Positions 10,758 through 22,708 of a stretch of 64,000 nt of DNA are shown here, piece after piece. A program made the translations under genes and the position numbers. The notes below the pieces were generated by a model. It searched no databases. It saw only the letters and a list, made by a program, of their open reading frames with translations, and was not told the origin of the DNA. The number at the start of each line of letters is the position of its first letter. Within the stretch, counting starts at the first letter, position 1. Source of the stretch: Terana coerulea (Eukaryota > Basidiomycota > Agaricomycetes > Polyporales > Phanerochaetaceae); assembly GCA_024811115.1 (NCBI GenBank), contig JAKOGH010000645.1, forward strand, positions 532,016-596,015, in the 5' to 3' direction.

Positions 10758-12704
10758 GGCAGAAAAATTGATGTGTCGGTTCGGTGTCTCTTTCTCATTT
10801 GCGATGCTTTCTTTGTATTTACACTGTAGTCCGTGCATCCCGCCGCTGTAGCGATATGCACTGGCACTGCTGCCCGTTCACCATGCATTTCTCTGTCGTG
10901 CAGCTTACGCAAACTATTTATACCGCGCAGAGCCCGTCGTCCAGTCCTTCTACACAGGCACAGCTCGGCCGGGGCAAGCCCCGTTTCCGCTGCAGCCGGG
11001 CAAGTGTCTGTCACCTTGGCCTTTAAACCTGCACCAACGGCACCAATAACCACCTTGGCAGCAAGCGCGTTGAACCACCTCCCGCCCCCTACAGCCCCCC
11101 TTCATCGCCGTCGACTGAAGCACCGAGAACCACGAGCCCTTGCGCACCGCCGCGCCGAAGAACTGCTTTTGCGCCCAGGTGGCGGCCGACCCTGAAGGCC
11201 GGGCAAGCATATACATATAGGTCACTCGACGGCATGCGCAGGGGCAGCACAACGTGACGCACCTTTGAGGGGGCCTAGGGGCCAAAACCGAATAGTGTGA
11301 GGAGGGGGCCGAGGAGAAGGTCCTGCGGGAGGAGCAGCGCGATGCCGTAGGACAACAACAATTCGCACAAGAGAGGGTGTTGCTCTGTGAGGTCGCCTGT
11401 ATCGCGCACCGTCAGCGGCAGCAGATAGGGCGCGGGCTCAAAGGGCATACACACCTATGAGCACAACAACGTTGACAAGGTGTGGCTGGAGGTCCGCGAG
11501 CGCGCCCACAAGGCCCTGTACTTGCATCTCGGACAGCCCCCAGACTCGCAGGAGCTCAACGAGGCCTGCGCTCACGCGGCTCATGATGTTCGTGACCATC
11601 GCCTGCCGTTCTGCATGCGTGGGCGCCTGGTCGGGCGGCGGGAACGCCGCCTGGAGCTCCCGCAGGACGTTCTCGAAGACGCGGCCGACGCCGAGCGACA
11701 CGTCTTCGGGGGACTTGCCGTGCACTTGTGCGGCATCGAACACGCGCGACTGGACGGCGGCCGCGCTGGCGAAGAAGCCGTCGATGGTGTCTTTGAAGTG
11801 CACGATGGTGTCGTGGATGTGTAGATCCTTGTCGACCTGCGCGAGCGCGCCCTCGATGGTTTTGAACACATCCCTTCCGACGCCCGCGAATTGCTTTTGT
11901 TGCGTGGGCGCAACGAGTCGGGCAGGCGGTATTTCGAACGTGCGGTGCAGGGCTGTATCAGAAATGAGCGGCGGAGCGTGTGCTATGCAGAATTTGCTTA
12001 CTCTTGTCTTTCACTGATCTCCAGTTAGAATCAACGTTCGCGGACCATTCGGGACTTGCGCGTCTTCAGTGACGCTCATGCTTCGCAGTATCGCTATACT
12101 CACAAGTTCGGTACTGACCGAGATGAGCTTGAGGACCTATCGTTATCCGTGACCGCCTTCGCGAGAGCTTGATGGTGGTTGTTGCCGCGAGTGTCCAGCG
12201 AGCTGAGCACAGAGAGGTAAACAAGTCCTAAGAGGATCTTCCCTGCAAGCATGCTATGAAGTACTTCGAGTTGGTCGCTGTTGAGAACAGGGGGGGAAGA
12301 GGGAGACACACTCGAGGTCCCGCAGCTAAACCCAAATGATGTAAGTACTCAATCTCTGCCGAATGATGATGCGTCCCAATACGATTTGAGTTCAGGCGTA
12401 TTCGGCAGCCACACAGCTTTGGCCAGGGGCAGCTGTCAACGAAGTCTGGAGAAGACGCTCAGCATCAGAGCGGCGTCGCCCGCAGCGGCACATCCAGTCG
12501 TAATAATTGGTGGCTGTATGCATGCCCAAGTGCTACATACAATAGTGTTGAGATACCTGGCCACCCTGGCATATATAGGATATACGCCTCATGAATGCAC
12601 ACTTCATGATTCATGATTAGACAGGACAAGTCCCGGCACCCAGCAGCGGAGCAGCCCCACAAGTGCTGCAGACACAACACTCGGAGGTCTTCTCCGCCTT
12701 ATTG
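10758..12704. repeat. tandem segmental duplication, unit B
   Basis: About 1947 bp. It begins with a copy of the eIF3i 3' flank, carries IFI6-like copy 2, and continues without a break into the C-terminal exon of the intact third gene. The junction shares GGCA with both parental ends (8886-8889 and 12705-12708). Confidence 0.8.
10916..12252 (-). pseudogene. ISG12/IFI6-like secreted protein, copy 2 (degenerate)
   Basis: Signal-peptide-like start at 12252 (MLAGKILLGLVYLSVLSSL). The helical body is intact (VFKTIEGALAQVDKDLHIHD; GLVELLRVWGLSEMQVQGL; LQPHLVNVVVLIG) with the same intron after LIG. The next exon reads DLTEQHPLLCELLLSYGIAL and then hits an in-frame TAG just after FGFGP, with a net 1-nt loss relative to copy 1. 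The last exon (SAATWAQKQFFGAAVRKGSW) shifts frame at a G run after MKG. Two frame lesions plus a nonsense codon make a functional product unlikely, although one or more of the 1-nt changes could be sequencing error. Confidence 0.7.
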
Positions 12705-13810
12705 GGCACCGGCCCTGCTTCCTTGGCCCGTCCTTCGGAGGCGACGAAGCCCATGACCGCACCGACGCCCGCGCCGACCGCCCCATTGACGGCCTTTCCG
12801 AGTCCCGCCACGGCACCTTTCATCGACGCGTACTGCAACGCCGCGAACCAGGAGCCCCTGCTCACCGCGGCCCCGAAGAAGCGCCGCTGCGCCCAGGCGG
12901 CGACGGTGCCTGCACAGATAGCACGATGAAGCAAGCATAAAGACAAATTCAACGAATATGCGCACCGCCGATGGGCCCTGCAGATCCGAACCCGATGACT
13001 TTGAGGAGCGGCTGGACGATGAGGGTTTGTGGTATAAGCATGCTGATGCCGTAAGACAGTAGAATGTTGAACAAGTATGGATGGTCTTCTTTCATGTTGC
13101 CTGCGCCACCGACAAACTCAGTACAGGAGAAACAACGGGGAGCACTATGACTTGGGATGAGCGTACCAACGAGCACGACGAGCTTCGTGACATGGGGGCG
13201 TACGTCTCCGAACGTGGCGTTGAGCCTGCCGACCTGCACTTCTGACATGCCCCAGCGGCGCCCGAGGCGCACCAGCCCGTCGCCCACCCTGTCCATCGCC
13301 CTCGCCACCATCGCCTCCCGCTCACTCTGCGTCCGGCTCTCCCCGCCTGACGAGAACGTGTCCTGCAGCTCGCCCACAGCGTCTCCGAACACGCGGTCCA
13401 CGTCCGCTGCAACGTCTGCCTCCGCGGCCCCGCGCGAGCGCGCGACGTCGAGGATGTCCAGACGGATCGCGTTGGCCTGCGATACAAGGTATGTGACTGT
13501 GGCTTTAAACGACGAGATTTGGTCGACGAGTGATGGCTGATCGCTGGCTTGCTCGAGGTGCGAAAGGACGTCCTCGGCCTTCGTGCGTACTTGGTCTACG
13601 AAGGCCGCCAGCTGATTTGCGTCAAGCGCAGGCTGGTCTGAAAAGGTCCCGTCAGCGCTGCAGGAGCGTATGAGAAGAAGTCGCCAAGCACGTACCTGTA
13701 ACCTTCGTTACCGACGGGTCCTCAACCACGGTCGTCGTCGGGTCCGCATAGACGCAGTGGGAGACAAAAACACATAACAAAAGCAGGATGATATGCAGAA
13801 CTCTGGACAT
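12617..13810 (-). CDS. ISG12/IFI6-like secreted or membrane protein, intact copy 3
   Basis: Model complement(join(12617..12909,12966..13100,13167..13637,13696..13810)), 337 aa, every junction in phase. A clear signal peptide (HIILLLLCVFVSHCVYA, cleavage before DPTTT) is followed by ~190 residues of predicted amphipathic helix with regular charged heptads. Next come KEDHPYLFNILLSYGISML and a Gly/Ala-rich hydrophobic domain, GFGSAGPIGG, TVAAWAQRRFFGAAV, GSWFAALQ. This pattern resembles the Ifi-6-16/ISG12 family, small hydrophobic proteins of endomembranes or mitochondria in animals. The C-terminal tail is Cys-rich (CCVCSTCG). The role in fungi is unknown. It is the presumed functional member of the three-copy cluster. 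The family call rests on the Gly/Ala motif spacing, not on a database search. Confidence 0.75.
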
Positions 13811-16609
13811 GAAGGATATTGCAAGCATAGCGGATGACGTGCAGTACCGTGCTGGCCAGAGAGTGGTGGACGGCGAGCAGGAAGGGATTTGAGTTCATGA
13901 CAGCGTGCGGTGACCACGTTCTCTCCGCGAGCCGCCGTTGGCGAGCCGCGTCAAAGAAGTATCATCGAGGCGCCCGTGCGCCACAAAACATAACCGCTAC
14001 TACGTCAAAGCAGATTCGAGTCGATGTTCAGTACTTCAGTGGCCTGGAATATACATGTTGGACAACGCACTATGTGATTATTTGCTGCAAAAGTGCATAA
14101 ATAGCATCGGCACAATTGTGATGCTTCACAGTACATAGGCGCTACACTGGAACAGATGAACTGCAAAGCTTCATGCCCGGGATAGTTCACCTGTCATTCA
14201 TTCTGCCATCCTTGAGAAGTGAGACAAGAAATACAGGCCGTCTTTTTGCTTAGATATGTCTGTCTTCAGCAAGTTAATATTTGATCTTCGAATAACCCAG
14301 ATGAAGTTGCGATCGTTGAACAAGGGGATGGTGAGATGAAGCGAAGGATACAACATACCATCCATGGGAGTCGATGCAGCTCGTGGCGAAAGGCCGAGAG
14401 CAAAGATGAGCAAATGGGTGACACCAAGTTGCCTCCGTGAGGAGCGTACAAGCTTCGCACGAGCAATTTGAAGGCGGTGCACCGATCAGTCAAAATCGCT
14501 CGGCATCGTCCTGGTCGGAACATCGCAATTACGAGAGTGTGGAGTGATCTGGCCTGCAAATCACCGAGGTTTGCGTCTGCGTCAGTGGGTCTCGTTTCCA
14601 TGTTGTAAAGTTCTGCTCACTAGCATATGTGAAGCATGTAAGCACCGGGCACTGGACAACGTTGCAATACAAACGGCTTTCTCGGTGGGCTCATATAGTT
14701 GGATATCCAAAACAGACCTGACGGCATCGGATGGCTACTATCAAGCTCGAGCTTCGAATCCCATACACGCTGCGGCTCCAATGAGAGCTTCTGGGATGTG
14801 ACTGCCCGGGAAGAGTCATCCGCGCGCGCGCTCCTGCGAGTCCTCGGAGCAGAGCTTTCCATACTGCAAAAGCGTGTGCATCAGCCAGCACCAAACGGGT
14901 TCTGCCTGGATGGCATCTGTCATTTACGCCGTACGTGTAGAATGCATGAGAGAGACGAGGGCACTTACTCAGAGTCATATGCATCCTACCAGCACCGTGT
15001 CCGTGTAGGCTGTAGCGTCGCACAGGGCCCCGCTGGGACGGGCACGCTTTGTGGCATGCGGGCGTGGAAATGCAGGCCAAGGAAGCAGCACCTCATTGCC
15101 AGCATGATGAACAAGAAGACCCGCTGCGTCCCGCTGCTTCGTGCCGCGTGTGTACGCCGAAGCTGCCCGCGCATCGCAGCCACGCCCAGGCTGCCCTCCT
15201 GCGCTCGCCCGACGCTGCTCATAGCGCCTTTGAGTGTACTGGGATACACGGAGAGCGGACGTAAAGATGGAAGGGGGGGGAGGGCCTAGAGCGACAGGGG
15301 CTGGGAGGTGGTGCTGACGCTGCCGCAAATGGAGAAGAGGGGTGCTTCGTGGTGGTGGCGTTGCGGCCATAGAAGCGATCTGGCAGATGACCGCTTTCGG
15401 ACGGCCTCAGCTGATAGAGGCTAAACCTTATTTAGCGCCTCCGCAGCCCCCTGGACGCCACGCTGATGCGCCGTCGGAGGCCATAGCGTTGTGATATATG
15501 AGTGCTTTGTTAGAGAGTTGCGTGGGAAATACAACGGCGGGCGAAAGCGTGCGGAGAGAGACCGAGCCCTGCTCGCGAAGATCGCAAGAAGCGTCCCGAG
15601 TGAGAAGAGGATGCGGTGGTGATGACGACGCGGAAGCGCTGACTTGCACCCCGTGCAGCCTCGTGGCTGGACGCCGGCCGATTTAGGATGGGTGAGATTG
15701 GCTCCGCCAAGTTTATATCGCCGTTCCCTCGCTTGCTCGTCCGCCTCTCAGCGCAGTGCACACGGCCCAAGGTGCCCACCGCTGTGCCGGACTGGCGGTG
15801 AAACGGGCAGTCGGCAGCGCATGCGGGAGGTGAGACAGCGGCAGGCCCTGCGGCGGCGGGCGATAGATGACAAGGTGCAGACGACAGCTGGGACACTGGC
15901 GATCAGGCGGAGGCGTCCAGGGCCGGCTGATAGGGAGTGATGGCGCACGTCTGGCTAGTTGCCGACTGAAAGGAGCGAGACGCCTACTGACGAAACCGAG
16001 CCGTGGGAGTGCAGCGAAGACCAGAGTTTCGCTGACACGTCCGCTCTCACCGTCCGAGTGCACAGAATGCCCCGCGGATGCCTGGCAGCCTCAGCGGGGC
16101 GGGGCGGGCTGCCGGAGGGGGCCGCGGTGGTGGTGGAGGCGGAGAGTGGTCGGAAGATGTGCTGTAGCGCGGAGCAGGGGCGCGTGCTTGGCCCAGCCCG
16201 AATGGGGGTATATCAGGGGTGCCGCCAAAAGCGGAAGCGTAGTGGAACGGGCGCTCGAGGAGAAGGGATTCGATGGAATCTGATGGGGACGTCTGTAAAT
16301 GGACGGGATCACAGCGCTTGCTACTGCTACGCCACGCAAGTTGACGACTCCATGCCGAGCCAGTCCAATCGTCCGAGGGCCCTTTTCCCCACCGGCGACG
16401 GCCATTCGTCCTTTCTGCTCTCGTTACAACTTCCATATGTAGCTACAACAAGCTGTACATAATACCTTTGTTTTCTGTCGTAGAGCAGTGAGAGAGGCAG
16501 CGCCAAGCGCGAGGTACCTGAATCGTTCGAATGGTGGCAGGCTAGATTTCCGGAGTGTAACTGGGTTTGGTGGCTATCCCCTGCCAAAACAAAACTTTGC
16601 CAAATCAAC
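13811..16609. other. gene-free interval
   Basis: About 2.8 kb with many short overlapping ORFs on both strands. None has a recognisable motif, a signal peptide followed by a sensible body, or a convincing spliced extension. It contains the upstream region of IFI6-like copy 3. Confidence 0.45.
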
Positions 16610-16616
16610 GCTCGCT

Positions 16617-16702
16617 ATTCCCCACTTATATCGTCCTTCCCCTCTTTGCTCCGGTTCCTTCCTTTCCCTCCTCTCTCCCTCGCCCTCTGCGCTCCTCCGC
16701 AC
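16617..16702 (+). promoter_or_regulatory. CT-rich leader upstream of FY-rich gene
   Basis: A tract of mostly C and T shortly after a TATAT element (16626-16630), about 125-210 nt before the start codon at 16826. Pyrimidine tracts at the transcription start are common in fungal promoters; the assignment is by position. Confidence 0.4.
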
Positions 16703-16825
16703 GGCGACATCCTAGCATCGCCAGCGGTGCACCGCAACGGCGTCGTCGACGAGCGATACAATCCGTGATCGCGCGCCATCTCGTGTGCAAACCTTCGTCG
16801 TGACGTTGACCCAAGCACGCCCACC

Positions 16826-19800
16826 ATGAGTCGCTCGTCGAGGACAGCTCACGCTACGATGGCGGCCGCGATGCCTCCGCCGGCCGACCGCGACGTCGTA
16901 ATGGGCCCACCACCGCTGCCCCCGCAAATCGCGTTGTCTGGCTCCGGTGGCAGCGGGGCCCGCGAGAATCAGGACATCAACGAAAAGTACAAACGGCTCA
17001 AACGCAAGTATTTCGAGCTCGAGGAGGTTTGTTTCTGTTCTGATTCGTCGCTACTGGGGTGCTCACTCAACCGCGTGGCTGCTGCATCACAGAGACACAA
17101 AGACACCATGATCGAGTTGCGGGCGTCGGGAGACCGGACGGTAAAATGGAGGAGCGAGCGAGCGTACGTGCACGCACAGTTCTTCCCCACCGCTGACCTG
17201 GAACCTAATCATCGACTGTATACAGGGCCCTCATGGACCGCATCCTCGAACTCGAAACGGCTGCGAATCCCACGCACCCGCCACACCCGCTCCTCCCCTT
17301 TCCCATCTCCAGCGCATACCCGCGCTCGCTCATCCACCCCGCCTCCCAGAAGCGGTTCCTCACGAACCTCGAGAAGGCCATGGCCGAGGCCGAGCACGAC
17401 GACGGCGCCGCAGACCCACTGCTGCAGAGCAAGCATGTCGGGCCCAACGCGCGGCGGCGCATGGAGGCCGACATGAAGGAGCGACTCGAGGAGGAGCAGC
17501 GCGAGGCCCGGCGCGGGGCTCGCCGCCCGCGGGGGCGCGCGGCAGCGAAGGAGAAGGAGGTGCCGTCCACGAGTGCGCTGACGCGGGCAGTGCCCCTCGA
17601 CGGCGGACGCGATATCCACAGGGCCGAACGCGAGCGAGACCGGGCGGAGCGCGAGCGCGAGGCCTCCGGGTCCGTCCCCCTCGCGCATACTCCGCGCAGC
17701 GCCGCCTCGCCGGCGCCTTCCATCGTCGTCGCGACCGAACGGGACACGGCTGCGCATCAAGCCGCCGGTGCCCCCTTCACCCCAGCCACCGTCGGCGCAC
17801 GATCCGAGCCCGCCGCCGCCATCACCCCAGCACCGTCATTCCCACCGTCATGGGCATCAGCACCATCAGTCTTATCCGGACCCGCGCGAGGACGAGCTGA
17901 GGCTCCAGGCGCTGCAGCGCGAGCAGGAGCTGCAGCGCCAGCGGGAGATTGAGCAGCAACAGCAACAGCAGCGCGAACGTGAGGAGCAGATTGAAAGAGA
18001 GCGGAAGGCGGCGCTGGAGCGTGAACGGCAAGAGAGGGAGCTGGAGCTGGCGCGTGAACGCGAGCATGCGCGTATCGCCGAAGTGGAGCGCCAGCGCGAG
18101 CTGCAGGAAAGAGAGAGGCAGCAGGAAAGGGAGAGGGCGGCGGAGCGGGAGCGTTACCTTTTGTTGGAGCGGGAGCACGAACGGGAGAGAGAAAGAGAAA
18201 GAGAGCGGCAGATGCAGCAGGACCGTCGTCCGACCCCGCCACCCATGGAGCCTCTGGAACCGATGCGCCCGTCTCCCAAGGAAAGCACGTCTCGCGCCCC
18301 TCCTCCCGCTGATGCTGCTTCCCCTACCTCTCCGACTGTGGATGGCAGACCCGGCTATCCTAGTGCGTCATCAGAGAGTGTTTCAGCAGGACCTAGCTAC
18401 CGCTACGACGCACGCGACCGTCCGCGCGACGACTATGCTTCTCCTCAAGCTCCAGCCCAGGACCCAAGCCAATGGTCTCGGTGGCAAAGTGCAGCGCCGC
18501 CAGCGCCCTCCAGGTCAGACAGCTACGGAAGCCGGTACGAGTACGACGCGGAAGAAGACCGCCGGCGCCGTTATGCGCAGTATGAGGACGTGCGCTCCCC
18601 AGCAGACACGCACTCCAGGCCGTCTCCGAACCACCACATGCCGTATCCCGGACACCCCGCGCCCGGCTACGGCTACCCCCAGCAGATCATGCTCACGAAC
18701 AACCCCCCGCCGCCGTCGCACTACCTGCCGCACCCCGGCGGGCCAGGCAACGGCGGGCCGCCGTCGGGCTCGCGGGCGAAGCCAAAAAGGCTGAAGGCGC
18801 ACACCGTGACGAGCAGGAGCTACAGCATCCCGATGGTCCCGCGGGACAGGAAGGGGCGGCCGCTCTTGCCGCTGAACGTGGGCATCATGACGGTCATGCA
18901 CCTCGGCGAGGTGTGTATGCGCGAGCACTTCCATACTGAACGGTACATTTTCCCCGTCGGGTACGAGGTAACAAGGTGCGTAGTCCAGTTACTATGGATG
19001 TGCGAGAGTTACTGACCTCTGGGCAGGCGCTACCTGTCCACGGTGGATCCGAACGCGGAGGTGGTGTACCACTGCACCATCCTGGACGGCGGCGACGGGC
19101 CGAAGTTCCAGATCGTCGCGGCGGACATGCCGGACAAGCCTGTCATCGCCGGGACGGCGACCGGCGCCTGGTCGGTCATCGTGCGCAGCGCCAACCACGT
19201 CCGCAACCGCCAGCACAGCAACAGCGTGTCGGGCCCCGACTTCTTCGGCCTCGGCCAGAACACGATCAAGCACCTCATCCAGGAGCTCCCCGGCGCGGAC
19301 CGCCTCAAGGACTACGTCTGGCAGAACTTTGTCGAAGGAGGGTGAGTGTCTGTGCCTCCCGCCGCGTTCGCGCGCGTGCCCGTCGTGCGTCCATGACTTA
19401 TTCCTTTACGGGCCGTCCACCAGACCTCTCGGCGGTCGCCATGCCGCCGTGATCCCCGCGCTGCCCGACAACCCGCAGGACGAGGAGCCCGACGCGGCCG
19501 GCACGGCCCTCGCCGCGCACGGCAGCACGATAAGCGTGCTCTCGATGACCACGACGCCGTCGCCGCAGCCCGGCGAGGACGGCGCGGGCAAGGGCCACGA
19601 GCTGCAGATCATCCACGTCGACGCGCCCGAGGGCGCGATCCCGCAGACGGGCCCGCACCCGATGGCGAGCATCATGGACCGCACGCCCATGAAGTCCATC
19701 ACGTTCCACCAGGAGCACCCGCAGCGCGACGAGCGCCGCACGCGCCGCATGAGCGTGCAGTCCTTCGTGAGCGACGAGCCCGACGAGCGACGGCCGGCGC

Positions 19801-20078
19801 GGTCGCCCGCCCTCCCGCCGCCGTCGCGCACCGCGTCGCACTCGCCCGCGCTGCACCGCGGCACCGCCGAGCGCGAGGAGCGAGCACCGTACTCGCCGCA
19901 CGCGCCATACGCCGGCGCGGCGATGCCCGCGCCGCAGACGGTCCCCGCGCCGTTCGCGGGCATCATGAACGCGTACAACGCGTCGCCGCGCAGCCCCGAG
20001 TCGCCGTACGAGGCGACGCCCATGAACGGCGGCGTCTCGCGCCTCCGGGGCAGCAGCAGCGCGGGCGTCGAGAGATAA
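16826..20078 (+). CDS. FY-rich (FYRN/FYRC) domain protein, TBRG1-like
   Basis: Model join(16826..17026,17093..17163,17226..18975,19027..19341,19424..20078), about 996 aa. The N-terminal KYKRLKRKYFELEE..RHKDTMIELRASGDRTVKWRSERA block is a coiled coil typical of fungal TBRG1-type proteins. A long E/R/Q-rich charged coil with a Q6 run follows at 17.9-18.2 kb. The FYRN part (PLLPLNVGIMTVMHLGE, FPVGYEVTRRYLS, YHCTILDGGDGPKFQIV) and FYRC part (SGPDFFGLGQNTIKHLIQ, DRLKDYVWQNF) span the 18975/19027 junction. The C-terminus is disordered. FYR domains occur in nuclear chromatin proteins such as TBRG1 and MLL-type methyltransferases, so a chromatin role is inferred. The frame moves once between about 17640 and 17765; the exon has one base too many by phase count, most simply an extra base in a C or G run. 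Confidence 0.85.
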
Positions 20079-20581
20079 AACCGTCTTGCATTCGGCCTCC
20101 CAACCCTGGGGGTGCTGTCGTACACTGGCCTGTTCATCATTTCTTGTTTCACTCTTGTCGCATAATTCCCGCGGTGGCGCACCTCTCATTAATTCCTGCA
20201 ATTGTAGTCGGATGCTTGCAGAACTCTTGTGGTCTTTGGCGTTGGTTGGCTAGTGTCTCCTGTTTCTTCATGTTGTTTTCTCTAATTGAAGTAGTGTACC
20301 ATCTCTCATGTATTCAGGCTTGGTTCCTTATGCAATCTATGCACTCAATTACCATGCATTGATGGTTCAATTGTAGTCAAACTATTGAATTTTCAAGGGA
20401 GACTCAAGTACAGACTGACTTTCTGTCAGTTTTACGTTCGGTAACCGAAACTACAATACCCATAAATAATTGTCCGACTGAAGCATACTAAAAGGTGATA
20501 GAATACGTGAACATACGACTTCTCATGATGTGCAGGAGCACTGAGTTGGGATGGCCTAACCTGGATGTTTTGCATAACCTC
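20079..20581. other. convergent 3' intergenic region
   Basis: About 500 bp between the convergent FY-rich and MFS genes, relatively AT-rich. No gene or repeat seen. Confidence 0.5.
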
Positions 20582-22708
20582 CTAGTCGAAGCGGCGCGGA
20601 GAGGTCGGGACGAAGAACCAGAGAACGAGCATCACGCTCATCATCGCCACCATCCTGCACACGCACAGTCAGTCCCCGCACATCCAACCTCGACAGCACA
20701 ATCACTCACAGCGGCTGCAGCGCCCAGATGCCCGCCTTCGACGCGATCGCGCCCGTCAGGAACGGCAGGAACGCAGAGCCCGCCTGGCCGAAGCCCGCGA
20801 TCCAGCCGATGCTGCCCGTGAGCAGCCAGTGCGGCAGGATTTTGGCGGTGTGGTTCATCACGAGCGGGTAGATGGGCCCGAGCAGCGCGCCGATGAGCGA
20901 CACGGCGACCGCGTTCCCGATGAGCGACGGCACGAGCCACACGACGAGCTCCAGCCTGCGGATCGTCTAGGTCAGAGAAACATGCAATATGGGTGGAAAG
21001 GGGTTGTGCGCACCCGATGGCGAGGATCGTGTAGACGAAGATCGCGCGACGTTCGCCGAGCTGGTATGAGGGACGAAGAGGTTAGGGCGCGCTGGCAGCT
21101 GTTATGCGCAGGAGCGTACCTTCTGGTTGACCCAGAGGAAGGCGACACGGCCAAACGCCAGACCTGCATGACTCATGCGTCAGGGACTGACATCTATTTG
21201 AGATAAGAAAAACACACACCGCCGAAGAAGCCAGCAGAGATGTATCCGGAGTTGGGTCCTCCGCCTCGCTCATTTTTGATGTATGTGACGGTCCAGCCTG
21301 TTCAATGGTAAATGTATGCATGTAAAGGTACATCGGAAGTGTAGTGCGTACCTCCGAGAGTGACTTCGACACCGACGTATGTCAGGATGACGAAGGCCAG
21401 CAGGTGGACCTCGCGCAACTTGAAAATCTGACGGTACTTGTTGTCCACATGGTTCGCGACGTCAGTATGCGTCCGTGCCTGGCCAGCTGCCTCAAGCAAC
21501 TCTGCGATGGGTTCGTGTAAGCGACGGACTACCCATAGCTGAACTCAAAGAAAACCACGTACCCTCCTGTCGCTTGAAGCGGAATACGTAGATCAGGACT
21601 ATGGTGTTCAAGACGGCGACGCCGAGAGAAACAAGGTACAGGAAGGACCAGTGCTTGATATCAGCAAATTGAGTGGCCGCAAGCGGCGAGCACAGAGCCC
21701 CAAACCCTGTCAAGAAACATGTTCCAGCACATTCAGGTGCAGTGCAGCGAGGAACATACCATATACAGCGTGAAGAATGCCCATCTTGGTCTGTGCGTTA
21801 TCTTTCATACTGGCCACCAAGCCGTTGGCTCCGGCATCCTTGGATCAAGGGTTAGTATATCCCAGAAATAACAAGAAATGCTGTGCCCGAATTCACCTGT
21901 AGAGCTCCGCCGAATCCGTTGAGAGCAAAGGCGATGACAAACACCGGGAACGGCGGGGCGGGCGCCATCATGGTATAGGCGGCAAGTTGCAGGAGAGAAC
22001 CTAGCCGCAATGTTCAACGTGAAAGCAAAACACAACGACTGGAATGTGGTGTACGTACCGAACACCATGACCTATGAAGCTTGTGAGCTGCTGTAGCATT
22101 GAATACACATGGATGAAGTCAAGTACCTTGCCAAAGCCAAATTTGTCCGTAAGATAGACATTAGCGGCGGCCGCGGACGCAAAACCCTTCGCAACAGGTT
22201 GAGCTAGGGCTGCGATGGAAACTATGCACAAACTCACGATGCAGCCGAGGACGAAAATAAGAGATACTACAGCGTATCCAACCTTTGTCAAAGTGAGCAT
22301 GTACCATCTAGCCATTATGGTGCGTAGGATGCGTACATTGTAGTGACTCTGGATCGTGGGCAGTATGGGTCCGGTAGTGCCGTCGGTCCAGCCTGCCAGG
22401 AATAACGGCCAACAGCAGCCAATATACTGCAAGCGCGCCGTCCACCTGGCAGCGTTGTCCGGCTCAGCCAGCTCGACAGGACTGGTTTTCCCCGCGGCAC
22501 CATCGTTACTACCTGCGCCGCTGCCTCCACCAGGCTGTAAATCAGCGAGCTCGATCGCTCCGCCCTTGTCGAAGCTTGTCCGCTGGACAGAGGGAGTCGC
22601 AGCAGGGTGCGGCGAGCGTGAGTGCAGTGAAAGGGATCCTGTGGAGCCGCTGTGCGCGCTGTGAGCCTCCCTCGACCGGGTTTCAGTGTACACTTCGGTG
22701 AGCGACAT
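20582..22708 (-). CDS. major facilitator superfamily transporter (Bsc6/fucose-permease-like)
   Basis: Model complement(join(20582..20654,20710..20955,21014..21060,21120..21163,21220..21297,21352..21501,21563..21706,21760..21838,21897..22000,22059..22071,22127..22186,22238..22282,22337..22708)), 13 exons, every phase consistent, about 484 aa. A ~115-residue polar cytosolic N-terminus precedes the first membrane segment, which has FLAGWTDGTTGPILP. MFS signature-like loops are ASAAAANVYLTDKFGFGK in the first half and FGRVAFLWVNQKLGERRA in the second. Twelve hydrophobic segments can be counted, ending WFFVPTSPRRFD. Family members resemble yeast Bsc6 and bacterial fucose permeases; the substrate cannot be read from sequence. 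Exon 10 (22059..22071) is only 13 nt. Confidence 0.88.

Noticed and set aside
14198..15370. Several 80-195 aa ORFs on both strands
   Set aside because: Mutually overlapping, no domain, no spliced extension with proper phase; unlikely to be genes.
16047..16436. Arg/Pro-rich ORFs around 16.0-16.4 kb
   Set aside because: GC-driven frames open on both strands at once; no coherent protein.
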